DNA of 5,168 nucleotides, taken from contig DUFE01000075.1 in assembly GCA_011170385.1 (NCBI GenBank), positions 1 to 5,168 on the forward strand. Reading direction: 5' to 3'. The notes beneath the pieces were generated by a model, which did no database searches, was not told the DNA's origin, and saw only the letters and a list, made by a program, of their open reading frames with translations. The DNA is from Dehalococcoidia bacterium. Its GTDB lineage: Bacteria; Chloroflexota; Dehalococcoidia; Dehalococcoidales; W693. Of the stretch, positions 1 to 5,103 are shown one piece after another. Position 1 is the first letter of the stretch; every line of letters begins with the position of its first letter. Position numbers and translations under genes: made by a program.

Positions 1-111
1 AGCAATCTCATATAGAATGTCACCCAAGCCAAGAAAGGCCAACCCAGTGAAGTAATTTTTTCCACTTGGCGACCGGTTCGCTCCTCGATTACTTGCCTTC
101 TCTACCGCCAT
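1..111 (-). CDS. 5' end of an unrecognised gene running off the left edge
   Basis: An ATG at 109-111 (minus strand) opens a frame of 37 codons with no stop before the window edge. It begins MAVEKASNRGAN and continues through a Ser/Gly/Lys-containing stretch into a hydrophobic segment, GLAFLGLGDILYEIA. A good Shine-Dalgarno sequence, AAGGA, lies at 120-124 on the minus strand, 8 nt before the ATG; this is the main reason to believe the start. A perfect 14-bp palindrome (123-136) lies immediately upstream. The gene is divergent from the 173-aa gene starting at 379. Only the N-terminus is visible and I do not recognise the family. The hydrophobic stretch is too short and too interrupted to call a membrane segment. 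It falls on the presumed mobile-element side of the tRNA fragment at 1114-1141. Confidence 0.55.
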   Translation of the reverse strand, partial: MAVEKASNRGANRSPSGKNYFTGLAFLGLGDILYEIA

Positions 112-122
112 TAGGAATGTCC

Positions 123-136
123 TTAGATTAATCTAA
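123..136. promoter_or_regulatory. Perfect 14-bp palindrome, possible operator
   Basis: TTAGATTAATCTAA is its own reverse complement over all 14 bases. It abuts and slightly overlaps the AAGGA ribosome binding site of the minus-strand gene starting at 111, in the gap between two divergent genes. The position would suit a repressor-binding site or a block to translation. No second copy is seen in the window, and AT-rich DNA yields such palindromes occasionally, so the regulatory role is inference. Confidence 0.3.
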
Positions 137-378
137 TGATAGTCGCAGCAATTCCAGCGAATGTTATCGTCTCCATGACTCAATTTCTGGCAAAATATTT
201 ATTTTTGTATTCCAAGGCGAGCCATGAATTCGCATTGCCGTATACCTGTCCTAAGTCGAAGAATTTTCATTTCTATCCTTTTGACATCCGCAAACATTTT
301 GCATATACTCCAAGAAAGATTTTCCTCAAGTTGAGCTTAAATCTAATGGTTTATGACAGTAAATAGGGGTAATCTGTC

Positions 379-900
379 ATGCGTAGAGTAATGAAGAAAG
401 ACAGTGACCTAGAATCATTTTGGCTTCAGGAAATGGAAAAACCAGCCAATCTCAGTTACCGGCTACAAATCTTGTTATCAGCGAGGAAGACACTCCCCAC
501 CAACATATTTATTGTTATGGTTAATAACAAAAAATTTCTTGATACATTAGACATCTTTGATTCCCGGCTACGGAAATGGGCGTCCCATGGTGAACCCCCT
601 AGCGAGGATATGGTTAAGGCATTCGGATTACTCTTAGCTGGACGCCCTTTCGAGGATGTCAAAGAAGAGGTGGTGGAAGAAGCGATGTTAAGGCCAACGA
701 CTCAGAATAGTAGTAGTGAGAAGGAGAAGGAACTAACCAGAAGGAAAAGGACGGTAAAAAGAGCAATTTACCGAGCGGAAGATTACTTAAAAGCCGCTGG
801 TTTTCAGGTCAAACACGGGCCTCCACTATCCCCAGAGGCTGAACAGTTCAGAAAGATGTTAAAATCTTCCACTCTTCAGTTAAAGGAACGACCTTACTAA
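379..900 (+). CDS. Unrecognised 173-aa charged protein
   Basis: I do not recognise this protein. It is 173 residues, hydrophilic, with no signal peptide or membrane segment. The N-terminal part (about 10-70) looks helical with a short hydrophobic strand (TNIFIVMV, 41-48). Residues 70-100 contain an acidic helix (FEDVKEEVVEEAM, 91-103). A Ser/Lys/Glu/Arg-rich linker (about 111-128) leads to a basic C-terminal helix region (KRAIYRAEDYLKAAGF, 127-142), which could contact nucleic acid, but that is a guess. The chosen ATG has a purine-rich AGGGG at 365-369, 9 nt upstream; a second ATG four codons in is possible. It is divergent from the partial gene at 1-111 and convergent with the small frame at 905-1156, whose stop lies only 4 nt away. 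Base composition is AT-richer than the mrp-rtcB block, consistent with an accessory origin. Confidence 0.65.
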   Translation: MRRVMKKDSDLESFWLQEMEKPANLSYRLQILLSARKTLPTNIFIVMVNNKKFLDTLDIFDSRLRKWASHGEPPSEDMVKAFGLLLAGRPFEDVKEEVVEEAMLRPTTQNSSSEKEKELTRRKRTVKRAIYRAEDYLKAAGFQVKHGPPLSPEAEQFRKMLKSSTLQLKERPY

Positions 901-904
901 GAAA

Positions 905-1156
905 TTAAGTTGAGACTCCTTTTGCTGAAGCGAGTGCCCGCCTTATAGATTCGTGTGATACACTGTATCTTTTGGCCAACTGTCGGAGACTTTGCGTTCT
1001 ATGCTGCTCGGCAATTTTAGGCCATGATTGCAAAGGCAATTTATAACGTGATACAATCACCTGCTGGCCTTGGGGCGATAGGAATTCTACTGAGTATGCT
1101 ACGTATTGCACACTGGGGTTCAAATCCCCCCGGGGTCGCCAGCAATATCTGGACAA
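905..1156 (-). CDS. Small HTH-like protein or fragment; 5' part is antisense tRNA
   Basis: The open frame gives 83 residues, but residues about 6-15 (WRPRGDLNPS) are the reverse complement of the tRNA 3' fragment at 1114-1141, a well-known source of spurious N-termini. The credible part is the C-terminal 50-60 residues. There SLRQLAKRYSVSHESIRRAL (56-75) fits a helix-turn-helix of the recombinase/transposase kind: 'LA', then 'Y.VS', then a recognition helix 'IRRAL'. A GTG at 1058-1060, with AAGG 7 nt before it, could start a 51-aa protein; alternatively this is the tail of a longer DNA-binding protein cut off at the junction. Its position against the tRNA end fits a leftover of an integrative element. 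Function is unknown, and the annotated start is the longest frame rather than a preferred one. Confidence 0.4.
   Translation of the reverse strand: MSRYCWRPRGDLNPSVQYVAYSVEFLSPQGQQVIVSRYKLPLQSWPKIAEQHRTQSLRQLAKRYSVSHESIRRALASAKGVST
1114..1141 (+). repeat. tRNA 3'-end fragment, candidate attachment site
   Basis: The stretch reads as the 3' end of a bacterial tRNA: T-stem 5' strand TGGGG (1114-1118), T-loop TTCAAAT (1119-1125), T-stem 3' strand CCCCC (1126-1130), 3' acceptor strand CGGGGTC (1131-1137), discriminator G (1138) and CCA (1139-1141). Four of five T-stem pairs are G-C; the outermost (T1114/C1130) does not pair, so tRNA identity may begin at 1115. The matching 5' acceptor strand (GACCCCG), D-arm and anticodon arm are absent upstream, so it is not an intact gene. 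Tyrosine integrases often use tRNA 3' ends and leave just such a duplicated piece at the far end of the element. The orientation puts the element to the left and backbone to the right. The amino acid identity cannot be read because the anticodon is missing. Confidence 0.65.
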
Positions 1157-1275
1157 TACTAAACTTACATAGCGCTATTGATAATGAATAGAACCAAGGG
1201 CTTTTTCAATCAGAATAGGTTCAAGTCCGGCAGGTCTGTAAAAAGACTTAAAGTTAGCGAATCCCAATCCAGCCC

Positions 1276-1298
1276 AAAAAAACACGCGAAACGCATAT
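1276..1298 (-). terminator. Intrinsic terminator of the DUF134-mrp operon
   Basis: Read on the minus strand, this is a short stem ATGCG, loop TTT, CGCGT (1296-1284), with one T-G wobble and extendable by two more weak pairs. It is followed after one base by seven T residues (1282-1276). It begins about 20 nt after the mrp stop codon and lies in the right orientation. The stem is short, so strength is uncertain; an alternative outer stem (AGCGCAT with ATGCGTT) overlaps it. Confidence 0.55.
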
Positions 1299-1315
1299 AC
1301 AGCAAATGAAATGCG

Positions 1316-2329
1316 CTACTTCTTACCCTTCATTTCCTTAGTCACTATCTTTGGAATGGAATCACCCAGACTCTTTATTATTTCCCCATCATACTGCTCT
1401 ATATTGCCTTCATCGCACAGTGCCGCCAGCCTCGGATCTACCCCCAATTGACCCAGCAGCGGTGCTTCCGCCGCCTCCGACATCTCCTTCCCCCGGCTTT
1501 TTCCGAATAGTTCTATCTTTTTATCCAGCTCTGGTATATAGAGATAACTCATATTCTCGAAGACTCCTAAAACTTTCTTGCCCATCTTTCTTGCCATGTT
1601 GACCGCTTTGCGGACAATCATTGCTGTCAAATCCTGAGGCGTAAAAACGATGATTACCCCCGATATCGGGAACGATTGCATTACGGTTAGAGGAACATCT
1701 GCCGTTCCCGGAGGAAGGTCTATAATGAGGTAGTCCAGATTACCCCAGTGAACGTCCTCCCAGAACTGCGTTATCGCTTTGGCTATAATCGGTCCACGCC
1801 AGATGACGGCTTCGTCTTCCTGCGGCAGCAATAGATTGATTGACATTACTCCTATCCCCGTCCGCGATAGCACCGGCATTATCCCGGTGCTGCTGCCGAT
1901 GGGCTTTTCCGAGATACCAAACATCTTAGGTATGCTTGGCCCTGTGATATCGGCGTCCAGTATACCCACTTCGTAGCCCTTGCTCCGCAACGCCACCGCC
2001 ATCATTCCTGCCACCAGCGACTTGCCGACGCCGCCCTTACCGCTCATTATGGCAATGATATTTTTAACATTGCTTAGCTCCCCGGTGACAACCTCACTGT
2101 ACTTCACCTCTATCTCTCCCACCCCAGGCAGCCCCCCTAACGTTTTAATTATCTTGGCTTTTATCCATTCCTGTACAATAGGGGACATAGCCGCTGTGGC
2201 CAGTGCTATGGTAATTTTCTTCTTTTTTATATCTATTTCCCTTATCGCATTCAACCCACCAAGGCTCCTCATAACGCCCGGCACCATAATCCCTTCCAGC
2301 TCTTCTCTTACCTGTTTTTCGGTTACCAT
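1316..2329 (-). CDS. mrp: Mrp/NBP35-family P-loop ATPase, Fe-S carrier type, lacking CxxC
   Basis: This 337-aa protein has the full Mrp/ApbC layout. An N-terminal DUF59/MIP18-like domain (about 3-80) precedes a MinD-like P-loop ATPase domain (about 88-330). The deviant Walker A with its signature lysine is SGKGGVGKS (96-104), switch I is DADITGPSIPKMFG (125-138), and switch II/Walker B is DLPPGTAD (204-211), followed by ENMSY (258-262). Family members bind and transfer Fe-S clusters in the cytosol. The usual bridging-cluster CxxC, which follows ENMSY by a few residues (typically CPxC), is here I265-P-E-L268, so both cysteines are missing. The only Cys nearby is in ALCDEG (about 305). It may therefore not carry a cluster in the usual way. 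The start is supported by GGAGG at 2339-2343, 9 nt upstream. It lies 46 nt after the DUF134 gene on the same strand, probably in one transcript. Confidence 0.93.
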   Translation of the reverse strand: MVTEKQVREELEGIMVPGVMRSLGGLNAIREIDIKKKKITIALATAAMSPIVQEWIKAKIIKTLGGLPGVGEIEVKYSEVVTGELSNVKNIIAIMSGKGGVGKSLVAGMMAVALRSKGYEVGILDADITGPSIPKMFGISEKPIGSSTGIMPVLSRTGIGVMSINLLLPQEDEAVIWRGPIIAKAITQFWEDVHWGNLDYLIIDLPPGTADVPLTVMQSFPISGVIIVFTPQDLTAMIVRKAVNMARKMGKKVLGVFENMSYLYIPELDKKIELFGKSRGKEMSEAAEAPLLGQLGVDPRLAALCDEGNIEQYDGEIIKSLGDSIPKIVTKEMKGKK

Positions 2330-2375
2330 TAAACATATCCTCCGTGTCTTTATTTATATTTCCTTTCCTTATAGA

Positions 2376-2849
2376 CTATTCTCCCCTTTTCAGCCACCTC
2401 TGCTGGCTTTTTTCGTTTGTCCCCCACCCCAGCTCACAAGGCCAGAGCGGCACGATTCGCTTCGTGTTACAAGTCAGGCAGAAACCCGGTGATTCCTTTA
2501 TCATTGCCTCAAAGGACACGTCCCACTCATGCCCGTTGGCACAACGGAAGCGCCGTACCGCCATCTTGAAGTTGCCACCTTCTATTCTTATGGCCTTGCC
2601 AACAAGAAGGGCTCTTGCTATTTTCTTTCTTGCCGAGCCTAATACACGGGAGAACGTCGTTCGCGAGATATTCATCCTTCTGGCGCAATCTTCCAGCTCC
2701 AGCTCCTCCAGGTCCTTCAGCCGTATCGCCTCAGCCTCTTCTACGGATATGCATTCCTCTTCCAGCCTGTCCAGCGCTATATCCGCTGGTCTGAAGTAGG
2801 TTATTTGCGGCAGGAAGCCTACTTTTCGCCATAATGGTTGCCTGCCCAT
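2376..2849 (-). CDS. DUF134-family HTH protein with Cys-rich zinc-ribbon-like tail
   Basis: The protein is 157 aa from the chosen ATG. Its N-terminus MGRQPLWRKVGFLPQITYF is the typical opening of DUF134 proteins (MGRP..W.KV.FLP...YF.P). An acidic segment, EEAEAIRLKDLEELELEDCA, leads into a sigma-region-4-like helix-turn-helix (about 49-80, ARRMNISRTTFSRVLGSARKKIA) and the family's GKAIRIEGG end. The tail holds C103, H107, C124, C127 and C138, including a CLTC pair, and looks like a metal-binding ribbon. The family is thought to be DNA-binding, but its function is not established. An in-frame TTG at 2888 would add 13 residues; I prefer the ATG because it matches the family start and has GGTGGA (2858-2863) 8 nt upstream. 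It leads the operon with mrp; such genes are often found beside Mrp/NifX-type genes. The promoter carries an inverted repeat that this protein might bind. Confidence 0.85.
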   Translation of the reverse strand: MGRQPLWRKVGFLPQITYFRPADIALDRLEEECISVEEAEAIRLKDLEELELEDCARRMNISRTTFSRVLGSARKKIARALLVGKAIRIEGGNFKMAVRRFRCANGHEWDVSFEAMIKESPGFCLTCNTKRIVPLWPCELGWGTNEKSQQRWLKRGE

Positions 2850-2912
2850 AGCTATTTTCCACCGTCCTGCTTCATCATATCTGCTCAATAACTAATATTT
2901 TGCCCATACGAC

Positions 2913-2931
2913 CACAATATTTTAGATTGTG
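2913..2931. promoter_or_regulatory. Inverted repeat over the -10 box, candidate operator
   Basis: CACAAT (2913-2918) and ATTGTG (2926-2931) are perfect inverted arms around a 7-bp centre that contains most of the -10 hexamer of the DUF134-mrp promoter. A protein bound here would block RNA polymerase. On the minus strand the hexamer ACAATC also recurs as a direct repeat between -35 and -10. The DUF134 HTH protein encoded just downstream is the obvious candidate binder, but this is inference from position. Confidence 0.45.
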
Positions 2932-2947
2932 CTACCACGATTGTCAA
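2919..2947 (-). promoter_or_regulatory. Sigma70-type promoter of the DUF134-mrp operon
   Basis: On the minus strand a perfect -35 TTGACA (2947-2942) is followed by a 17-nt spacer and a -10 TAAAAT (2924-2919; 5 of 6 match). The predicted transcription start is near 2912, giving a leader of about 63 nt to the ATG at 2849. This is the strongest promoter match in the window. Confidence 0.75.
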
Positions 2948-3099
2948 GCCACCAAAACGCATTATGCTTCTTCTTGTCCATAATAACAATTAACCGCTAC
3001 CGAAGTCGACTGATGTCTAACATATATCCCCTTTACAACCATTAAATTGGCAGAGCTTAAGAGCGTTGTTCTGCACAAACATGTTTATCCTTCAACTCT

Positions 3100-3127
3100 T
3101 TGAATATGTTGAAATATATGATATAAA
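3100..3127 (+). promoter_or_regulatory. Candidate promoter of the archease-rtcB operon
   Basis: A -35-like TTGAAT (3100-3105; 4 of 6 match), a 16-nt spacer and TATAAA (3122-3127; 5 of 6 match) predict a transcript start near 3134, about 34 nt before the archease ATG at 3168. A second, weaker possibility is TTGTCA (2941-2946) with TATGCT (2963-2968), 16 nt apart, which overlaps the -35 of the opposing promoter. The surrounding DNA is AT-rich, so chance matches are possible. Confidence 0.4.
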
Positions 3128-3167
3128 GGTAATGACCCAGCTTCACCATCACATGCATCGAGGGCAT

Positions 3168-3578
3168 ATGAAACGCTACAGATTCATAGAGCACACCGCC
3201 GATATCGGGCTGGTTGCTGAAGGTAATAACCTTGCCGAGGCGTTCGCTAATGCCGCCTATGGCATGTTTTCCATAATCGCCGACCTCAAGCCGGTAAGGG
3301 AGGTTAAATCACGGCTTATCGAGCTCGAAGGAAAAGATATGGAAGCCCTGCTTTTTGATTGGCTCAATACCTTGCTATACTTATTTGATACCGATGCGCT
3401 GCTGTTGAAAAGATTTGTCATCAGCGAGCTCTCCGAAAATCGGCTTAAAGCAACGTGCCACGGCGAGAGGTACGACCCGTCACGCCACCGCCTGAAGATG
3501 GGCGTCAAGTCCGCCACCTACCATATGCTCGAAGTTGACAGGGAAATGAACCGCGTCCAGTTGATACTGGATATCTAG
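3168..3578 (+). CDS. Archease, activator of the RNA ligase RtcB
   Basis: The protein is 136 aa, the usual archease length. Archease speeds RtcB guanylylation and multiple turnover, and binds a divalent metal. Visible marks are the N-terminal MKRYRFIEHTADIGL with HTAD (9-12), the LLFDWLNTLLYLFD segment (62-74), the VKSATYHMLEV block (113-123) and the C-terminal ILDI. The Asp of HTAD (12) and the Asp at 135 match the conserved metal-binding acidic positions. The open frame extends upstream to 3066 with other ATGs at 3132 and 3153, which would add a His-rich stretch (HHHMHRGH). I chose 3168 because family members start there, GAGGG (3160-3164) lies just upstream (spacing short, 3 nt), and the candidate promoter predicts an RNA start near 3134. 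It is followed after 10 nt by rtcB, so the two are almost certainly cotranscribed. Confidence 0.92.
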   Translation: MKRYRFIEHTADIGLVAEGNNLAEAFANAAYGMFSIIADLKPVREVKSRLIELEGKDMEALLFDWLNTLLYLFDTDALLLKRFVISELSENRLKATCHGERYDPSRHRLKMGVKSATYHMLEVDREMNRVQLILDI

Positions 3579-3588
3579 GTAGTGGAAT

Positions 3589-5046
3589 ATGACACAATGG
3601 TCCGGCAATCTGGAAAGGATAGACGATTACCGCTGGCAGATACCTATCGGTTATAAAAAGGGCATGCGCGTGCCTGGGCTGATCTATGCCGATAGGGGTA
3701 TGCTGGAACATATCCTTACCGAGCAGACGCTGGAGCAGGTAGCCAATGTAGCTCACCTGCCGGGCATAGTCAAATACTCCCTGGCGATGCCCGATATACA
3801 TTGGGGCTATGGCTTCCCCATCGGCGGGGTGGCGGCAATGGGAATGAACGACGGCGTCATCTCACCCGGCGGGGTCGGCTTCGATATCAACTGCGGCGTC
3901 CGCCTGCTGCGCACCAATCTGACCTTAAAAGATATCTCTCCGAAGATAAAAGAGCTGGTAGACACCCTGTATAACAACGTCCCTTCAGGCCTTGGCTCGA
4001 AGGGCAAGATAAGGCTACGCTCCGGTGAAATCGACGAAGTTCTGGTTAAGGGCTCGCGCTGGGCGGTGGATAAAGGCTACGGCTTGCCGCAGGATCTGGA
4101 GGTTACCGAAGAAAGGGGCGAAATGACCGGCGCCGACCCGTCCCGTGTCAGCAATAGAGCCAAGGAGCGGGGTATCCCTCAGCTGGGCACTCTGGGTTCG
4201 GGGAATCATTTTTTAGAGGTGGCTATCGTCGACCAGATATCGGAGAGTGACATAGCCGGAGCTATGGGCATCGACGGTATCGGCCAGGTGATGCTGCTTA
4301 TCCATACCGGTTCCCGCGGCCTTGGCCACCAGACCGCCGATGATTACATCAAGGTCATGGTATCGGCGATGCATAAATATGGCATAGAGCTGCCCGACCG
4401 ACAGCTGGCTTGCAGTCCGCTAGATTCCCCCGAAGGCAAAGCATATCTTTCGGCGATGAAGTGCGCCGCCAACTACGCCTGGGCGAACCGACAGTGCATC
4501 ACCCACTGGGCAAGGGAATCCTTCTGCCAGGCTCTGGGCAGAAGCCGTGAAGACATCGGGCTGGAGCTCATCTACGACGTTACCCATAATATCGCCAAGG
4601 TGGAAGAGCATAGTGTCGATAATAAGAAGCAGAAACTATGCGTCCACCGCAAGGGCGCCACCCGCGCCTTCCCTCCAAGCCACCCCGACTTACCGCCGAA
4701 ATATTCCCGTAGCGGACAACCGGTTCTTATACCCGGGGATATGGGCCGCTACTCCTACGTGCTGGTCGGCACAGAGCAGGCGATGCTTCAGACCTTCGGC
4801 TCCACCTGCCACGGCGCCGGCAGGATGCAGAGCCGCGCCGCCGCCAAGCGACAGCTCAAGGGCAGCGATGTGCTTAAAAGGCTGGAAACCAGCGGTATAA
4901 CGGTGCGCGCAGGTAGTCTTTCCGGACTGGCGGAAGAGGCATCAGAGGCTTACAAAGACGTATCGGACGTGGTCGGTGTTGCACATAACGCCGGCATTTC
5001 CAAAATCGTCGCCAGAACCAGACCTATCGGTGTTATAAAAGGATAA
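3589..5046 (+). CDS. rtcB: RNA-splicing ligase RtcB (GTP/Mn2+-dependent)
   Basis: RtcB joins RNA 2',3'-cyclic phosphate or 3'-phosphate ends to 5'-OH ends, using GTP and Mn2+, in tRNA splicing or RNA repair. The 485 aa match the usual long (archaeal-type) form, with no intein. Key blocks are AMPDIHWGYGFPIGG (66-80), GGVGFDINCGVR (94-105), GSGNHFLEV (203-211), HTGSRGLGHQ (239-248), VTHNIAKVEEH (331-341), HRKGATRAF (353-361), CHGAGR (407-412) and RPIGVIKG at the C-terminus. By comparison with the Pyrococcus enzyme (numbers about 4 lower), D99, C102, H207, H239 and H333 are the metal ligands. N206 is an active-site residue, H408 is the guanylylated histidine and K484 contacts guanine; all are present, so it should be active. 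The start is 10 nt after the archease stop, with AGGT at 3577-3580 overlapping that stop, which suggests translational coupling. Confidence 0.97.
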   Translation: MTQWSGNLERIDDYRWQIPIGYKKGMRVPGLIYADRGMLEHILTEQTLEQVANVAHLPGIVKYSLAMPDIHWGYGFPIGGVAAMGMNDGVISPGGVGFDINCGVRLLRTNLTLKDISPKIKELVDTLYNNVPSGLGSKGKIRLRSGEIDEVLVKGSRWAVDKGYGLPQDLEVTEERGEMTGADPSRVSNRAKERGIPQLGTLGSGNHFLEVAIVDQISESDIAGAMGIDGIGQVMLLIHTGSRGLGHQTADDYIKVMVSAMHKYGIELPDRQLACSPLDSPEGKAYLSAMKCAANYAWANRQCITHWARESFCQALGRSREDIGLELIYDVTHNIAKVEEHSVDNKKQKLCVHRKGATRAFPPSHPDLPPKYSRSGQPVLIPGDMGRYSYVLVGTEQAMLQTFGSTCHGAGRMQSRAAAKRQLKGSDVLKRLETSGITVRAGSLSGLAEEASEAYKDVSDVVGVAHNAGISKIVARTRPIGVIKG

Positions 5047-5103
5047 TCCCCTCCCAAGTCAAACTTATGACTTATGTCTTGTAATAAATATATGAAAGAA
5101 TAA

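Noticed and set aside
325..335. CTCAAGTTGAG short palindrome before the 173-aa gene
   Set aside because: Arms of only 5 bp, no accompanying convincing promoter; too weak to call an operator.
130..348. Direct repeat AATCTAATG at 130-138 and 340-348
   Set aside because: A 9-mer repeat within a few hundred AT-rich bases is expected by chance about this often; no other shared flanking sequence.
136..366. 76-codon open frame on the plus strand (MIVAAIPANV...)
   Set aside because: No ribosome binding site; the start lies at the end of the 14-bp palindrome in the leader of the opposing gene. The residue mix is unlike a folded protein, and the frame fits a divergent intergenic region.
1060..1141. 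A complete tRNA gene ending at 1141
   Set aside because: The 3' acceptor strand CGGGGTC has no GACCCCG partner 60-90 nt upstream, and no D-arm or anticodon arm can be drawn; only the 3' end is present.
1980..2492. 170-codon plus-strand frame opposite mrp
   Set aside because: Antisense shadow of mrp and the end of the DUF134 gene; composition is Pro/Ser/Ile-rich as expected for the reverse strand, and mrp motifs are unequivocal.
4547..4900. 117-codon plus-strand frame inside rtcB
   Set aside because: Out-of-frame shadow of rtcB, rich in Arg/Pro/Ala/Ser and lacking a ribosome binding site; rtcB catalytic motifs occupy the same DNA.
5056..5073. Hairpin AAGTCA-aactta-TGACTT after rtcB as a terminator
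   Set aside because: The 6-bp stem is AT-rich and not followed by a T run; an ACTTATG tandem repeat (5063-5076) explains part of the symmetry.
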